Assembly (NCBI GenBank): GCA_018268755.1
Contig: JAFDVW010000009.1
Span: forward strand, 359,523-423,522
Direction: 5' to 3'
DNA from: Acidobacteriota bacterium
Lineage (GTDB): Bacteria > Acidobacteriota > Terriglobia > Terriglobales > Acidobacteriaceae
Length of the DNA: 64,000 nt
Made by a program: the position numbers and the translations under genes. The stretch's first letter is position 1; each line of letters opens with the position of its first letter. Positions 8,815-17,475 of the stretch are shown here, piece after piece. Below the pieces are notes generated by a model. It ran no database searches and had not been told where the DNA came from. It worked only from the letters and a program-made list of their open reading frames with translations.

Positions 8815-11274
8815 ATGCGCAGCTTGTTCCCAAGCGTGGCGTTGCAGGGGTGGCACTTTGTTAAGCGGGCCCTGTTTGCCCTGTCCACGTTAACCTTTCT
8901 CTCTTCTCTCACTTTTGCCCAAGAACACACACCCGGCGGCGAAGCCAATCTGAAACTTCCAGATTTGACGCAGGTCGTCTTCGTGGGCGGCATGAACGGA
9001 CACCGCCTGCTGCTGATCGGAATCCTGTTCTGTATTTTTGGTCTGGGATTTGGACTGGTCATTTATACCCGCCTGAAAAACCTGCCGGTGCACCGCGCCA
9101 TGCGGGAAATTTCCGAACTGATTTATGAGACCTGCAAGACGTACCTTGTGACCCAGGGCAAGTTTCTGCTGATTCTGTGGGCCTTTATTGCGGTCATCAT
9201 CCTTCTTTATTTCGGGGCGCTGCTCAAGTTCGAAGCCCCCCGCGTGGCCATCATTCTGTTGTTCAGTGTGGTTGGAATTGCCGGCAGCTATGGAGTGGCG
9301 TGGTTCGGCATCCGGGTGAACACCTTTGCCAACTCGCGCACCGCGTTTGCCAGCCTGCGCGGCAAACCCTACCCCTGCTACCAGATCCCGCTGGAAGCCG
9401 GCATGAGTATCGGCATGATGCTGATCAGCGTCGAGCTGCTCATCATGCTGGTCATCCTTCTCTTCGTTCCCGGAGACTACGCCGGACCGTGCTTCATCGG
9501 CTTTGCCATTGGAGAATCGCTGGGCGCAGCGGCCCTGCGTATTGCCGGCGGCATTTTCACCAAGATCGCCGACATCGGCTCGGACCTGATGAAGATCGTC
9601 TTCAAAATTAAAGAAGACGATGCTCGGAACCCAGGCGTGATCGCGGATTGCACCGGCGACAATGCCGGCGATTCGGTCGGCCCCTCCGCCGATGGGTTCG
9701 AAACCTATGGCGTGACCGGGGTGGCGTTGATCACCTTCATCCTGCTGGGGGTGAAAGACCCCGTGGTGCAGGTACAGCTGCTGGTGTGGATCTTCGTGAT
9801 GCGCATCATGATGCTGGTGGCCAGTTCGCTGGCGTACTTCCTGAACGGCGCCATCGCCAAAGCCAAGTACAGCCACGCCGAGCAGATGAACTATGAGGCG
9901 CCGCTGACCTCGCTGGTGTGGATCACTTCGGTGGTCTCCATTGTTCTGACCTATGTGATTTCCGCGGTGATTATTCCGGGCCTGGGCGGCGATGCCTCGC
10001 AATGGTGGAAGCTGGCCACCATCATTTCCTGCGGCACGCTGGCGGGGGCGGTCATTCCCGAGCTGGTAAAGGTCTTTACTTCCACGGAATCACGGCATGT
10101 CCGCGAAGTCGTGACCTCGGCACGGGAAGGTGGAGCGTCGCTGGGCATCCTCTCCGGGTTTGTGGCGGGAAATTTCTCCGCCTACTATCTCGGGTTGTCG
10201 ATGGTCATCCTGATGTCGATTGCCTATTGCTTCAGCACCATGGGATTGGCCGCGGCAGCGAGCATGGTGGTGCCTTCGGTCTTTGCCTTCGGCCTGGTGG
10301 CCTTCGGGTTCCTGGGCATGGGACCGGTGACCATCGCCGTCGACTCCTATGGGCCGGTGACCGACAATGCTCAGTCGGTGTATGAGCTTTCTCTGATTGA
10401 ACAGGTCCCCAACGTCAAGGCGGAACTGAAAAAAGAGTTCAACATTGACGCCAACTTTGACCGCGCCAAGCACCTGCTGGAAGAAAACGATGGCGCGGGC
10501 AACACCTTCAAGGCGACCGCCAAGCCGGTACTGATCGGCACCGCCGTGGTAGGCGCCACCACCATGATTTTCTCCATCATCATGGCGCTCACCAACGGGT
10601 TGAAGGAAAATGTCGGGCATCTCTCCCTTTTGCACGCACCCTTTGTGCTGGGATTGATCACCGGCGGCGCAGTGATCTACTGGTTCACCGGCGCTTCCAC
10701 CCAAGCCGTGACCACCGGCGCTTATCGCGCTGTCGAGTTCATCAAAGCCAACATCAAGCTGGAAGGCGTGGAAAAGGCCTCGGTCCATGACAGCAAGAAA
10801 GTCGTGGAAATCTGCACGCAATACGCGCAGAAGGGCATGTTCAACATCTTTCTCGCGGTGTTCTTCGGCACACTGGCATTCGCCTTCGTGGAGCCGTTCT
10901 TCTTCATCGGCTACCTGGTCTCCATTGCGGTCTTCGGTCTGTATCAGGCCATATTCATGGCCAATGCCGGCGGGGCGTGGGACAACGCCAAGAAGATCGT
11001 GGAAGTCGAACTGAAACAGAAGGGCACTCCGCTGCATGATGCCACCGTCGTGGGCGATACTGTGGGCGATCCCTTCAAAGACACTTCTTCCGTGGCTTTG
11101 AACCCGATCATCAAGTTCACCACGCTATTCGGTCTGCTGGCGGTGGAGCTGGCGGTCACACTTACCTTAGAGAAGGGCACGGCCATCACTCACGTGCTGG
11201 CCCTGGCCTTCTTTGTGGTGTCGTTCTTCTTTGTCTACCGTTCCTTCTTCGGAATGCGGATTGGCATGGACTAG
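8815..11274 (+). CDS. hppA: Membrane-bound proton-translocating pyrophosphatase
   Basis: 819 residues with about 16 hydrophobic segments. It hydrolyses pyrophosphate and pumps ions across the inner membrane. Hallmarks are the acidic substrate motif DNAGDSVGPSADGFE (about 281-295) and GDTVGDPFKDTS (about 747-758). GNTFKATAK (about 562) has Lys at the position that marks K+-independent enzymes. The first PPi motif reads DIGSDL rather than the usual DVGADL, so this is a divergent member. There is an N-terminal extension of about 55 residues including a hydrophobic signal-like stretch. The start ATG has GGAGG upstream. It is monocistronic, between a promoter (8548) and a strong terminator (11304). 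Confidence 0.95.
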   Translation: MRSLFPSVALQGWHFVKRALFALSTLTFLSSLTFAQEHTPGGEANLKLPDLTQVVFVGGMNGHRLLLIGILFCIFGLGFGLVIYTRLKNLPVHRAMREISELIYETCKTYLVTQGKFLLILWAFIAVIILLYFGALLKFEAPRVAIILLFSVVGIAGSYGVAWFGIRVNTFANSRTAFASLRGKPYPCYQIPLEAGMSIGMMLISVELLIMLVILLFVPGDYAGPCFIGFAIGESLGAAALRIAGGIFTKIADIGSDLMKIVFKIKEDDARNPGVIADCTGDNAGDSVGPSADGFETYGVTGVALITFILLGVKDPVVQVQLLVWIFVMRIMMLVASSLAYFLNGAIAKAKYSHAEQMNYEAPLTSLVWITSVVSIVLTYVISAVIIPGLGGDASQWWKLATIISCGTLAGAVIPELVKVFTSTESRHVREVVTSAREGGASLGILSGFVAGNFSAYYLGLSMVILMSIAYCFSTMGLAAAASMVVPSVFAFGLVAFGFLGMGPVTIAVDSYGPVTDNAQSVYELSLIEQVPNVKAELKKEFNIDANFDRAKHLLEENDGAGNTFKATAKPVLIGTAVVGATTMIFSIIMALTNGLKENVGHLSLLHAPFVLGLITGGAVIYWFTGASTQAVTTGAYRAVEFIKANIKLEGVEKASVHDSKKVVEICTQYAQKGMFNIFLAVFFGTLAFAFVEPFFFIGYLVSIAVFGLYQAIFMANAGGAWDNAKKIVEVELKQKGTPLHDATVVGDTVGDPFKDTSSVALNPIIKFTTLFGLLAVELAVTLTLEKGTAITHVLALAFFVVSFFFVYRSFFGMRIGMD

Positions 11275-11303
11275 AGCGGCTTCCATCCTGGATTTTGCTG
11301 GCC

Positions 11304-11337
11304 AAGCCACCTGGAATTTCCAGGTGGCTTTTGTTTT
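11304..11337 (+). terminator. Rho-independent terminator after hppA
   Basis: An 11-bp perfect stem, AAGCCACCTGG with CCAGGTGGCTT, encloses a 5-nt loop (11315-11319) and is followed by TTGTTTT. It sits 30 bp after the hppA stop codon. Confidence 0.9.
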
Positions 11338-11471
11338 GCAAGCATTCCCCCCGGGAAATGACCTGCGGGCACATACCCTCGGGCATGATGTGACCAGATC
11401 CCTTTCTCTCCGGAGAACGCTGGTCTATACTCGGAGACCTCATTTCCATCTCCTCCTCCGGGGCCCATGAT

Positions 11472-13655
11472 ATGAACAGGCGGCTTAGTCAATTCTCCTC
11501 GATCTTTGGCGTTGCGTTGCTTTTGGCAGGACTTTCTGCCGGACAAACCTTTCAGGGCTTCAGTCCCGATTCCTCGGCCAAACAGGCGGAAATCGAGAGC
11601 AAATTCAAGGCGATTCCCACCCCGGACGAGGCTCGCCGCCAGCACCGCATCTTCACCGCAGAGCCCCATCCCGCCGGCTCGGAACGCAATAACGAACTGG
11701 CGCGCTACATTGCCGAGGAGTGGAAGAAGCAGGGTCTGGAAGACATCGTTCTGCGCCGTTACGACGTGTTCAGCTCCGATCCTAAGGAGACCATGCTGGA
11801 GATGGTCGCTCCGGTGCATTACAAAGCCAGCCTGCGCGAAGCCGCTTATGACGAAGACCCCGACACGAAAAATCCCAATGTGAGTTCCGCCTGGATGGGC
11901 ATGTCAAAGTCGGGCGACATCACCGCCCCGGTCATCTATGCCCATAGCGGCAATCCGGAAGATTTCGCTCTCCTGAAGAAAAACGGCATCGATGTGAAGG
12001 GCAAGATTGTTATCGTCCGCTATTCCAATCCCTACAGCTATCGCGGCTTCAAGGCCCTGACCGCCGAGAAAGAAGGTGCGGCGGCCATCCTGATCTATAG
12101 CGACCCGGCGGAAGACGGCTACAAGAAAGGCAAAGTCTTTCCCGAGGGCCCGTGGGGGCCGGAGACGCATTTGCAGCGGGGCGCCATTGAATATGACTTT
12201 CAGCAGGCCGGGGACCCCACCACGCCAGGCTGGCCTTCCCTGCCCGGGGCAAAACACATTCCCGTGGAGCAAGCCTCCCCGGTGCCGAAGATCATGGCGT
12301 TGCCGCTTTCCTGGCACGACGCCAAGCCGCTGCTCGAAAACATGGATGGTCCCGTGGCCCCGAACGACTGGCAGGGCGGCCTGCCCATCAAATACCGCCT
12401 GGGCGGAGACCGGGTGCGTGTCCACCTGAAAATTCAGATGGAAGAGACCATCAAGCCAAATTATGTAGTGGAAGGACGTATTCGTGGCAGCGAGTATCCC
12501 GACCAGTGGGTGCTGGCGGGCAACCACCGCGATGCCTGGGTCTTCGGCGGAGTAGACCCTTCCAGCGGCACGGCATCGATGATGGAACTTACGCGCGGCC
12601 TGGGAAGCCTGGCCAAACAAGGCATTCGCCCCAAGCGCACCATGGTGTTTCTTAGCTGGGATGGGGAAGAGACCAGCTATGCCGGTTCGGCCGAGTGGAG
12701 CGAGCAATTTGCCCATGAGCTGCGGCAAAAGGCTGTGGCCTACCTCAACGTGGATTCCTCCACCTCCGGACCAAACTTCCAGGGAAGCAGCGTGGGCTCG
12801 CTGGCCCCGCTGCTGGTGGATGCCAGCAAAGCCGTGCAGGATCCATCCGGAAAACCTCTGTACGCCGCCTGGCAAATCTCCCGCGCCGAGGACCTGCAGG
12901 AGCGCAATGACAGCGATCCGCTGACCGACTTCAATCTCACCGAAACCCGCATCGGCAGCGGTTCCGATTACGCGGCACTCCTCGACCATGTGGGCGTGCC
13001 GGTCATGGACCTGTCCTTCGATGGACCTTATGGCGTCTACCACTCGGTCTATGACGATTTTTACTGGATGAACCACTTCGGCGACCCCGGCTATCATTAC
13101 CACACGCTGATGGCGCAGCTGTGGGGAGTGCTGGCGCTGCGCCTGGCCAACGCCGACTTTCTGCCCTACGACTTCGGCAGCTATGGCGGACACATTCGCA
13201 AATATCTGGACACGCTGGGAAAGAAGAACGACCTCAGCAAGCTGAACTTGCGGTCCCTGCGGACAAGCGTGGACCAGTTCCAGCAAGCCGGCGAAAAGCT
13301 GAATGGCACGATCGCCGCCGCACTGAGTTCGGGAAAAATCGACCCGCAGCTGGCCGACCAGATCAATCGCGGCATGATGGCGATCGAGCGCAACTGGCTG
13401 ACCCCGGAAGGGATTCCAGGCAGGCCATGGTACAAGCACGTGGTCTACGCCTGCCGCTACACCTATGCTCATCTGGAGCTGCCCGGGCTTACGGAAGCGG
13501 TCGAGAAACAAGATCTGGCCACGGCGCAGCAACAAGCCGCCATCCTGGAATCAGCGCTGCGCAAGAATGCGGAGCTGGTGAACCAGCTGAATGAGCAATT
13601 GGCCTGCGCCGGCGGCATAACCAAACAGGGAGTAGCGTTGTGCCTGGCCCCATAG
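11472..13655 (+). CDS. Glutamate carboxypeptidase II-like M28 metallopeptidase
   Basis: 727 residues with an N-terminal signal peptide (to about residue 24), so exported. Domain order is that of PSMA/transferrin-receptor-like peptidases: N-terminal segment, PA domain (about 140-310), M28 catalytic domain (about 330-570) and a C-terminal dimerisation domain (about 600-727). The two-zinc site is intact: His and Asp in GNHRDAWVFGGVD, the Glu pair in WDGEET, Asp in NVDSSTSG and His in YHSVYDDFYW. It should release C-terminal acidic residues or act as an aminopeptidase on peptides; the exact specificity is not readable. The next gene begins 25 bp later. Confidence 0.92.
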   Translation: MNRRLSQFSSIFGVALLLAGLSAGQTFQGFSPDSSAKQAEIESKFKAIPTPDEARRQHRIFTAEPHPAGSERNNELARYIAEEWKKQGLEDIVLRRYDVFSSDPKETMLEMVAPVHYKASLREAAYDEDPDTKNPNVSSAWMGMSKSGDITAPVIYAHSGNPEDFALLKKNGIDVKGKIVIVRYSNPYSYRGFKALTAEKEGAAAILIYSDPAEDGYKKGKVFPEGPWGPETHLQRGAIEYDFQQAGDPTTPGWPSLPGAKHIPVEQASPVPKIMALPLSWHDAKPLLENMDGPVAPNDWQGGLPIKYRLGGDRVRVHLKIQMEETIKPNYVVEGRIRGSEYPDQWVLAGNHRDAWVFGGVDPSSGTASMMELTRGLGSLAKQGIRPKRTMVFLSWDGEETSYAGSAEWSEQFAHELRQKAVAYLNVDSSTSGPNFQGSSVGSLAPLLVDASKAVQDPSGKPLYAAWQISRAEDLQERNDSDPLTDFNLTETRIGSGSDYAALLDHVGVPVMDLSFDGPYGVYHSVYDDFYWMNHFGDPGYHYHTLMAQLWGVLALRLANADFLPYDFGSYGGHIRKYLDTLGKKNDLSKLNLRSLRTSVDQFQQAGEKLNGTIAAALSSGKIDPQLADQINRGMMAIERNWLTPEGIPGRPWYKHVVYACRYTYAHLELPGLTEAVEKQDLATAQQQAAILESALRKNAELVNQLNEQLACAGGITKQGVALCLAP

Positions 13656-13680
13656 TCCTTCGCGGACCAACAGGAGTGCT

Positions 13681-14346
13681 ATGTTCATAGGACATTTCGG
13701 CGTCGCGATGGCCGCCAAGAGGGTGGCACCTAAGACCTCGCTGGGCACCCTCATCTTCAGCGCGCAATTTATCGATCTTCTATGGCCCATTCTCCTGCTG
13801 CTGGGAGTGGAGCACGCGGAAATTCTGCCGGGCATCACCCGGGTCTCTCCCCTCGATTTCACCGACTATCCCATCTCGCATAGTCTGGCGATGGTCATGG
13901 TATGGTCGGCGCTGGTCGGCGGCATCTATTTCGCCGTACGCCGCTATGGGCGAGGCGCGGCCGTAGTGGCGCTGGCAGTCCTAAGCCATTGGGTGCTGGA
14001 TTTCCTCGTGCACCGGCCCGATCTTCCGTTGCGGCCGGGCGGCGAAGCTCGGGTTGGGCTTGGGCTCTGGAACTCCTGGACGGCTTCCATAGTGTTGGAG
14101 GTGGGGTTCTTTGCCGCCGGCCTGGTGCTCTATCTGCGTTGTACGCGCGCGAAAGATAGCGTTGGCCGCTATGGACTCTGGGCGCTGGCGGCGCTTCTCT
14201 TTTTCGGCTGGCTGAGCACACTATTCGCCGGCGCGCCGCCCGACATGAAATCTCTGGCCTGGGGCGGGCTGAGCATGTGGCTCACCGTGCCCTGGGGTTG
14301 GTGGGTGGATCAGCATCGCGAGCCTCGACCCCCTCAAACAGTCTGA
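13681..14346 (+). CDS. Small multi-pass membrane protein (hypothetical)
   Basis: 221 residues with five or six hydrophobic helices. The N-terminus MFIGHFGVAMAAKR, together with HSLAMVMVW and SHWVLDFLVHRPDLPL, resembles membrane-bound hydrolase-like proteins of the YdjM/DUF4184 kind, in which scattered His/Asp residues lie at membrane boundaries. This assignment is tentative. It follows the M28 peptidase gene by 25 bp and has its own possible ribosome site (CAGGAGTG). Confidence 0.7.
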   Translation: MFIGHFGVAMAAKRVAPKTSLGTLIFSAQFIDLLWPILLLLGVEHAEILPGITRVSPLDFTDYPISHSLAMVMVWSALVGGIYFAVRRYGRGAAVVALAVLSHWVLDFLVHRPDLPLRPGGEARVGLGLWNSWTASIVLEVGFFAAGLVLYLRCTRAKDSVGRYGLWALAALLFFGWLSTLFAGAPPDMKSLAWGGLSMWLTVPWGWWVDQHREPRPPQTV

Positions 14347-14461
14347 TCGGAGCGACGCCTGTCATGCGCAGGAGGATACGCGGGGCGAGGATTTCCCGCC
14401 GGCGCGGCAGGCCACACCTTTTGCAACTAGGTTGTAGGAAGGGAGACACCGGCGGCCCCGA

Positions 14462-14920
14462 CTACGCCGGAGTCGCGCTCCGGCACTGCGAGCAATAGCC
14501 CCCGACTTCCAGGCGGCTCACCACGATGTGAAACTGGCATTCGCGCTGGATTTGACCCTTGAGACGGTCGAAGAGGTCGCTTTCAAACTCCGTGATCTTG
14601 CCGCAACGCAGGCAGGCCATATGAATGTGGTCGCGCTGGGGATGGCGCTCATAGTAGTGCTTTTCCCCTTCCAAATGCATGAGATCCAGCTCATCCACCA
14701 GGCCATGGCGCTTCAGAAGATTGAGTGTGCGGTAGACGGTCACGCGGTCAATGCCGGGATCAATCTTGTGCGCCTTACGCAGGATCTGGGTGGCGTCCAG
14801 GTGCTGTTTGGCGGTTTCCACCACACTCAGAATGGTGCGGCGCTGGCGGGTCATACGCAGACCGCGGGCCATGAGTTCGGCCTGCAGGCGTCCGGGGATT
14901 TCCGTTTCGGGAAGAGGCAT
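14462..14920 (-). CDS. Fur-family metal-dependent transcriptional regulator
   Basis: 152 residues from ATG 14920, chosen because AGGAGGGG lies directly upstream; a longer reading to 14965 would run over the operator. The winged helix contains MTRQRRTILSVV and the recognition helix RVTVYRTLNLLKRHG. The metal-binding half has HIHMACLRCGK and GYCSQC, two CxxC pairs for structural zinc, plus the His and Glu residues usual for the regulatory site. Whether it senses Fe, Zn, Ni or peroxide cannot be decided from sequence. A 25-bp palindrome overlaps its own promoter (14929-14953), so it is probably autoregulated. A similar site precedes the cysteine-rich gene at 56676. Confidence 0.93.
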   Translation of the reverse strand: MPLPETEIPGRLQAELMARGLRMTRQRRTILSVVETAKQHLDATQILRKAHKIDPGIDRVTVYRTLNLLKRHGLVDELDLMHLEGEKHYYERHPQRDHIHMACLRCGKITEFESDLFDRLKGQIQRECQFHIVVSRLEVGGYCSQCRSATPA

Positions 14921-14928
14921 GGCCCCTC

Positions 14929-14953
14929 CTAGTTGAAACTCAGATGCAACTAG
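14929..14953 (-). promoter_or_regulatory. Fur/Nur-like operator at the fur-family promoter
   Basis: The outer arms CTAGTTG (14929-14935) and CAACTAG (14947-14953) form a perfect 7-bp inverted repeat. Read on the minus strand it contains TTGCAT-N5-TTTCAA, close to the actinobacterial Nur box tTGCaa-N5-ttGCAA. A TATACT -10 hexamer overlaps its upstream edge on the minus strand (14952-14957). The site ends 8 bp before the start codon and overlaps the ribosome site, so binding would block transcription. Confidence 0.7.
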
Positions 14954-15017
14954 TATAACAGCCAAGCCATGGCGAAACCGTCGGCCCAGGAAGACTTCAA
15001 CGCTGGAACAAACGGCC

Positions 15018-15398
15018 CTAAGGCCCTTTCATCTTGTCTTTGACGCTGCGGGCAAGCTTTTCAATCTCTTCGGCCTTCTTCACCACTTCCAGGGAGAGCA
15101 TGTTCTCGTTGGTCTTATCGACGTACTCTTTGAGTTCGGTGGCCAGTTTGAGCAGCTGGTCGGTGTCCCGCTTGAGCTTTTCCTGGCGCTCTTTATTGGC
15201 CCGCTTGGCCATTTCCCTTTCCAGGCGCGCGCGGTTGGGGTCCTTGGACTCATCAGGCGGCCCGCCAGGCTGCGGTATCTGCAATTGTCCGAACTGAGGA
15301 GAAGGCGGGGGCGGTTGGTCTTGCGCCACCGAACAAGGTCCGCTGCTCAGCACCAGAGAGAGCACGATTACGCAATAGGCGCAGGATCGCACGGTCAC
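15018..15398 (-). CDS. Exported coiled-coil hypothetical protein
   Basis: 126 residues from GTG 15398 (a second GTG lies at 15392). A signal peptide covers about residues 1-25, followed by a Pro/Gln-rich linker (PPPPSPQFGQLQIPQPGG) and a highly charged helical region (about 55-120) rich in Lys/Glu/Arg with heptad character. No family was recognised. It lies downstream of rho but beyond rho's terminator, so it is probably a separate unit. Confidence 0.7.
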   Translation of the reverse strand: MTVRSCAYCVIVLSLVLSSGPCSVAQDQPPPPSPQFGQLQIPQPGGPPDESKDPNRARLEREMAKRANKERQEKLKRDTDQLLKLATELKEYVDKTNENMLSLEVVKKAEEIEKLARSVKDKMKGP

Positions 15399-15464
15399 CT
15401 CGAAACCAGGAGTATTCCTGGTAGAGCCAGATTATACGTGGTGGAAAATAACCGCCAGTCCGGC

Positions 15465-15497
15465 AAAACAAAAGGCACGGACGAAATCGTCCGTGCC
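15465..15497 (-). terminator. Rho-independent terminator after rho
   Basis: On the minus strand an 11-bp perfect stem, GGCACGGACGA with TCGTCCGTGCC (15487-15497 and 15474-15484), has a 2-nt apex and is followed by TTTTGTTTT (15473-15465). It lies 22 bp after the rho stop codon. Confidence 0.9.
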
Positions 15498-15519
15498 CGG
15501 GAAAACAGCAGGTCGCCGC

Positions 15520-16770
15520 TTAGAGCGAGCTCATATTGGAGAGGAACTCCCCGTTCGCTTTGGTCTTGCTCAACTTGTCGATGAGCAGTTCCATGGCTTC
15601 CACCGGGGACAGCGGGTTCAGCACCTTGCGCAGGACCCAAATCCGCTGCAGGTCTTCCTTGGGGATGAGCAGCTCTTCCTTACGGGTGCCGGAGCGCTGA
15701 ATGTCGATGGCCGGGAAGGTGCGCTTGTCGACCAGCTTGCGCTCCAGGATGATTTCCATGTTGCCCGTGCCTTTGAATTCTTCAAAGATCACATCATCCA
15801 TGCGGGAGCCGGTGTCGATGAGCGCGGTGGCAATGATGGTCAGCGAACCGCCTTCCTCGATGTTGCGGGCCGAGCCGAAGAAGCGCTTAGGGCGCTGCAG
15901 GGCGTTGGAGTCCACGCCGCCGGAGAGCACTTTGCCCGAGGGCGGAACGATGGTGTTATAGGCGCGCGCCAGACGCGTGATGGAATCCAGCAGAATGACC
16001 ACGTCGCGCTTGTGCTCAACCAGGCGCTTGGCCTTTTCGATGACCATTTCCGCGACCTGCACGTGGCGGGCGGCGGGCTCATCAAAGGTCGAGGAGATGA
16101 CTTCGCCCTTCACCGAGCGCTGCATGTCGGTGACTTCTTCCGGGCGCTCGTCGATCAGTAACACGATGAGCACAACTTCCGGATGGTTGGTGGTAATGGA
16201 ATTGGCCACGTTCTGCAACAGCATGGTCTTGCCGGCGCGCGGCGGCGAAACGATCAGTCCGCGCTGGCCTTTGCCGATGGGCGTGAGCAGGTCCATGACC
16301 CGGCCGCTGATGTTTTCGCGCGAGGTTTCCAGCTTCAGGCGTTCCTGCGGATAGAGCGGCGTCAGGTTATCGAAGAGGATCTTGTTGCGCGCTTCGTCGG
16401 GCGATTCGAAGTTGACCGCCTCAATCTTGACCAGGGCGAAATATTTCTCGCCTTCGTGGGGCGGGCGGACCTGGCCGCTGATAGTGTCGCCGGTCTTCAG
16501 GTCGAACTTACGAATCTGCGACGGGGAAACATAAATATCGTCCGGTCCCGGCAGGTAGTTGTAGTCGGGGGACCGTAAAAATCCATAGCCATCGGGCAGG
16601 ATTTCGAGAACGCCTTCGGCAAAAATATGGCCCTCTTTTTCGCTCTGGGCCTGCAGAATCTTGAAGATCAAGTCCTGCTTGCGCAATCCGCTGGCGCCGG
16701 GCAGATCCAAAGACCGGGCGATCTTGGTCAGCTCCGTAATGTTTTTTTCTTTGAGTTCCGCAATGGTCAT
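15520..16770 (-). CDS. rho: Transcription termination factor Rho
   Basis: 416 residues, the normal length. It is an ATP-driven RNA translocase that ends untranslated transcripts. The N-terminal helical domain ([20 protein letters not shown]) is followed by the cold-shock-like RNA-binding domain ([22 protein letters not shown], given here in part: YGFLRS about 60-65) and the RecA-type ATPase with Walker [10 protein letters not shown] near residue 175 and the acidic [11 protein letters not shown] segment. The Q/R-loop region and the C-terminus are intact. It follows the putative omega gene by 86 bp on the same strand and ends at a strong intrinsic terminator. Confidence 0.97.
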   Translation of the reverse strand: MTIAELKEKNITELTKIARSLDLPGASGLRKQDLIFKILQAQSEKEGHIFAEGVLEILPDGYGFLRSPDYNYLPGPDDIYVSPSQIRKFDLKTGDTISGQVRPPHEGEKYFALVKIEAVNFESPDEARNKILFDNLTPLYPQERLKLETSRENISGRVMDLLTPIGKGQRGLIVSPPRAGKTMLLQNVANSITTNHPEVVLIVLLIDERPEEVTDMQRSVKGEVISSTFDEPAARHVQVAEMVIEKAKRLVEHKRDVVILLDSITRLARAYNTIVPPSGKVLSGGVDSNALQRPKRFFGSARNIEEGGSLTIIATALIDTGSRMDDVIFEEFKGTGNMEIILERKLVDKRTFPAIDIQRSGTRKEELLIPKEDLQRIWVLRKVLNPLSPVEAMELLIDKLSKTKANGEFLSNMSSL

Positions 16771-16856
16771 TAATTCACCTGCGAGGAGATGTTTTTAAAG
16801 GGGGGTGCTGCAAAAAGAGAAGACTTTCATCTGCGGGGACAGGCGGCGGGGCTGAA

Positions 16857-17072
16857 TCAGGCAGCCCGCCGTTGCGCCTCAGCGAAGTTCTCCGGCTCGG
16901 AAAGCACCGCTTTCCGCTCCGAGCTGGCAATCCGATCCAGGACTTCGTTCATGGTTTCCTGAATACGAGTGTTGGGTTTGTGAAACTTGCGGGTGGCCTT
17001 GGATGCCAGCTGACAGAGCATATACCGGTTCCGCAAAGTGTGTAAAGCTTCGAAAACGCGATCAGAACGCAT
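16857..17072 (-). CDS. rpoZ: Putative RNA polymerase omega subunit
   Basis: 71 residues, with a TTAGGAG ribosome site. The core RYMLCQLASKATRKF followed by INExxxR-like spacing matches the conserved omega motif that contacts the beta' C-terminus, although the N-terminal region is short. Omega helps assembly and stability of core RNA polymerase. Placement directly upstream of rho on the same strand fits a transcription-related gene. The similarity is short, so the call is not certain. Confidence 0.7.
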   Translation of the reverse strand: MRSDRVFEALHTLRNRYMLCQLASKATRKFHKPNTRIQETMNEVLDRIASSERKAVLSEPENFAEAQRRAA

Positions 17073-17475
17073 GACGTGCTTCTCCTAAAATCTCGATATT
17101 CCGTGCCCCACTCTTGCGGGCGGCATGCCTGCATACTCCCGGCACCGCCACTAACTGCCTGAATTCAGATGGGTTGTACGGGAAAGCTTGGCCAATCGTA
17201 TAGATGCTCCGCAGGCCCCGAAAGTTTCTTTCTTGTTGGAAGCCCCTGGTTTGTCGCGGAGATACTTGGGATGGCCGTTTACCGCTCTATATCTCAGGAA
17301 CTGCATACTTTAGCGGGAAACTCCGGCGGGGTCAAGGGATTTTTGGAGGCGGGATCGGCCGGAACTTGCCACCGCAGGTTCAGGACTGAGCCGGAGCCGG
17401 CGCCTTCCCCACCTACCCGGACCCCATACAATATGTTTATTTTCAATGATTTACAACCATTCACGGCAACATCCC
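17073..17475. other. 403-bp intergenic stretch, no gene seen
   Basis: Between the omega-like gene and comM. Open frames here have unusual composition and no start context. AT-rich sequence near 17428-17455 may hold a promoter or the end of the comM transcript, but no hairpin with a T-run was identified. I see nothing else that can be supported. Confidence 0.5.

Noticed and set aside
14417..14434. Third copy of the Fur/Nur-like site (TTGCAACTAGGTTG)
   Set aside because: Only one arm matches well, and it lies between two convergent 3' ends where no promoter or gene is seen.
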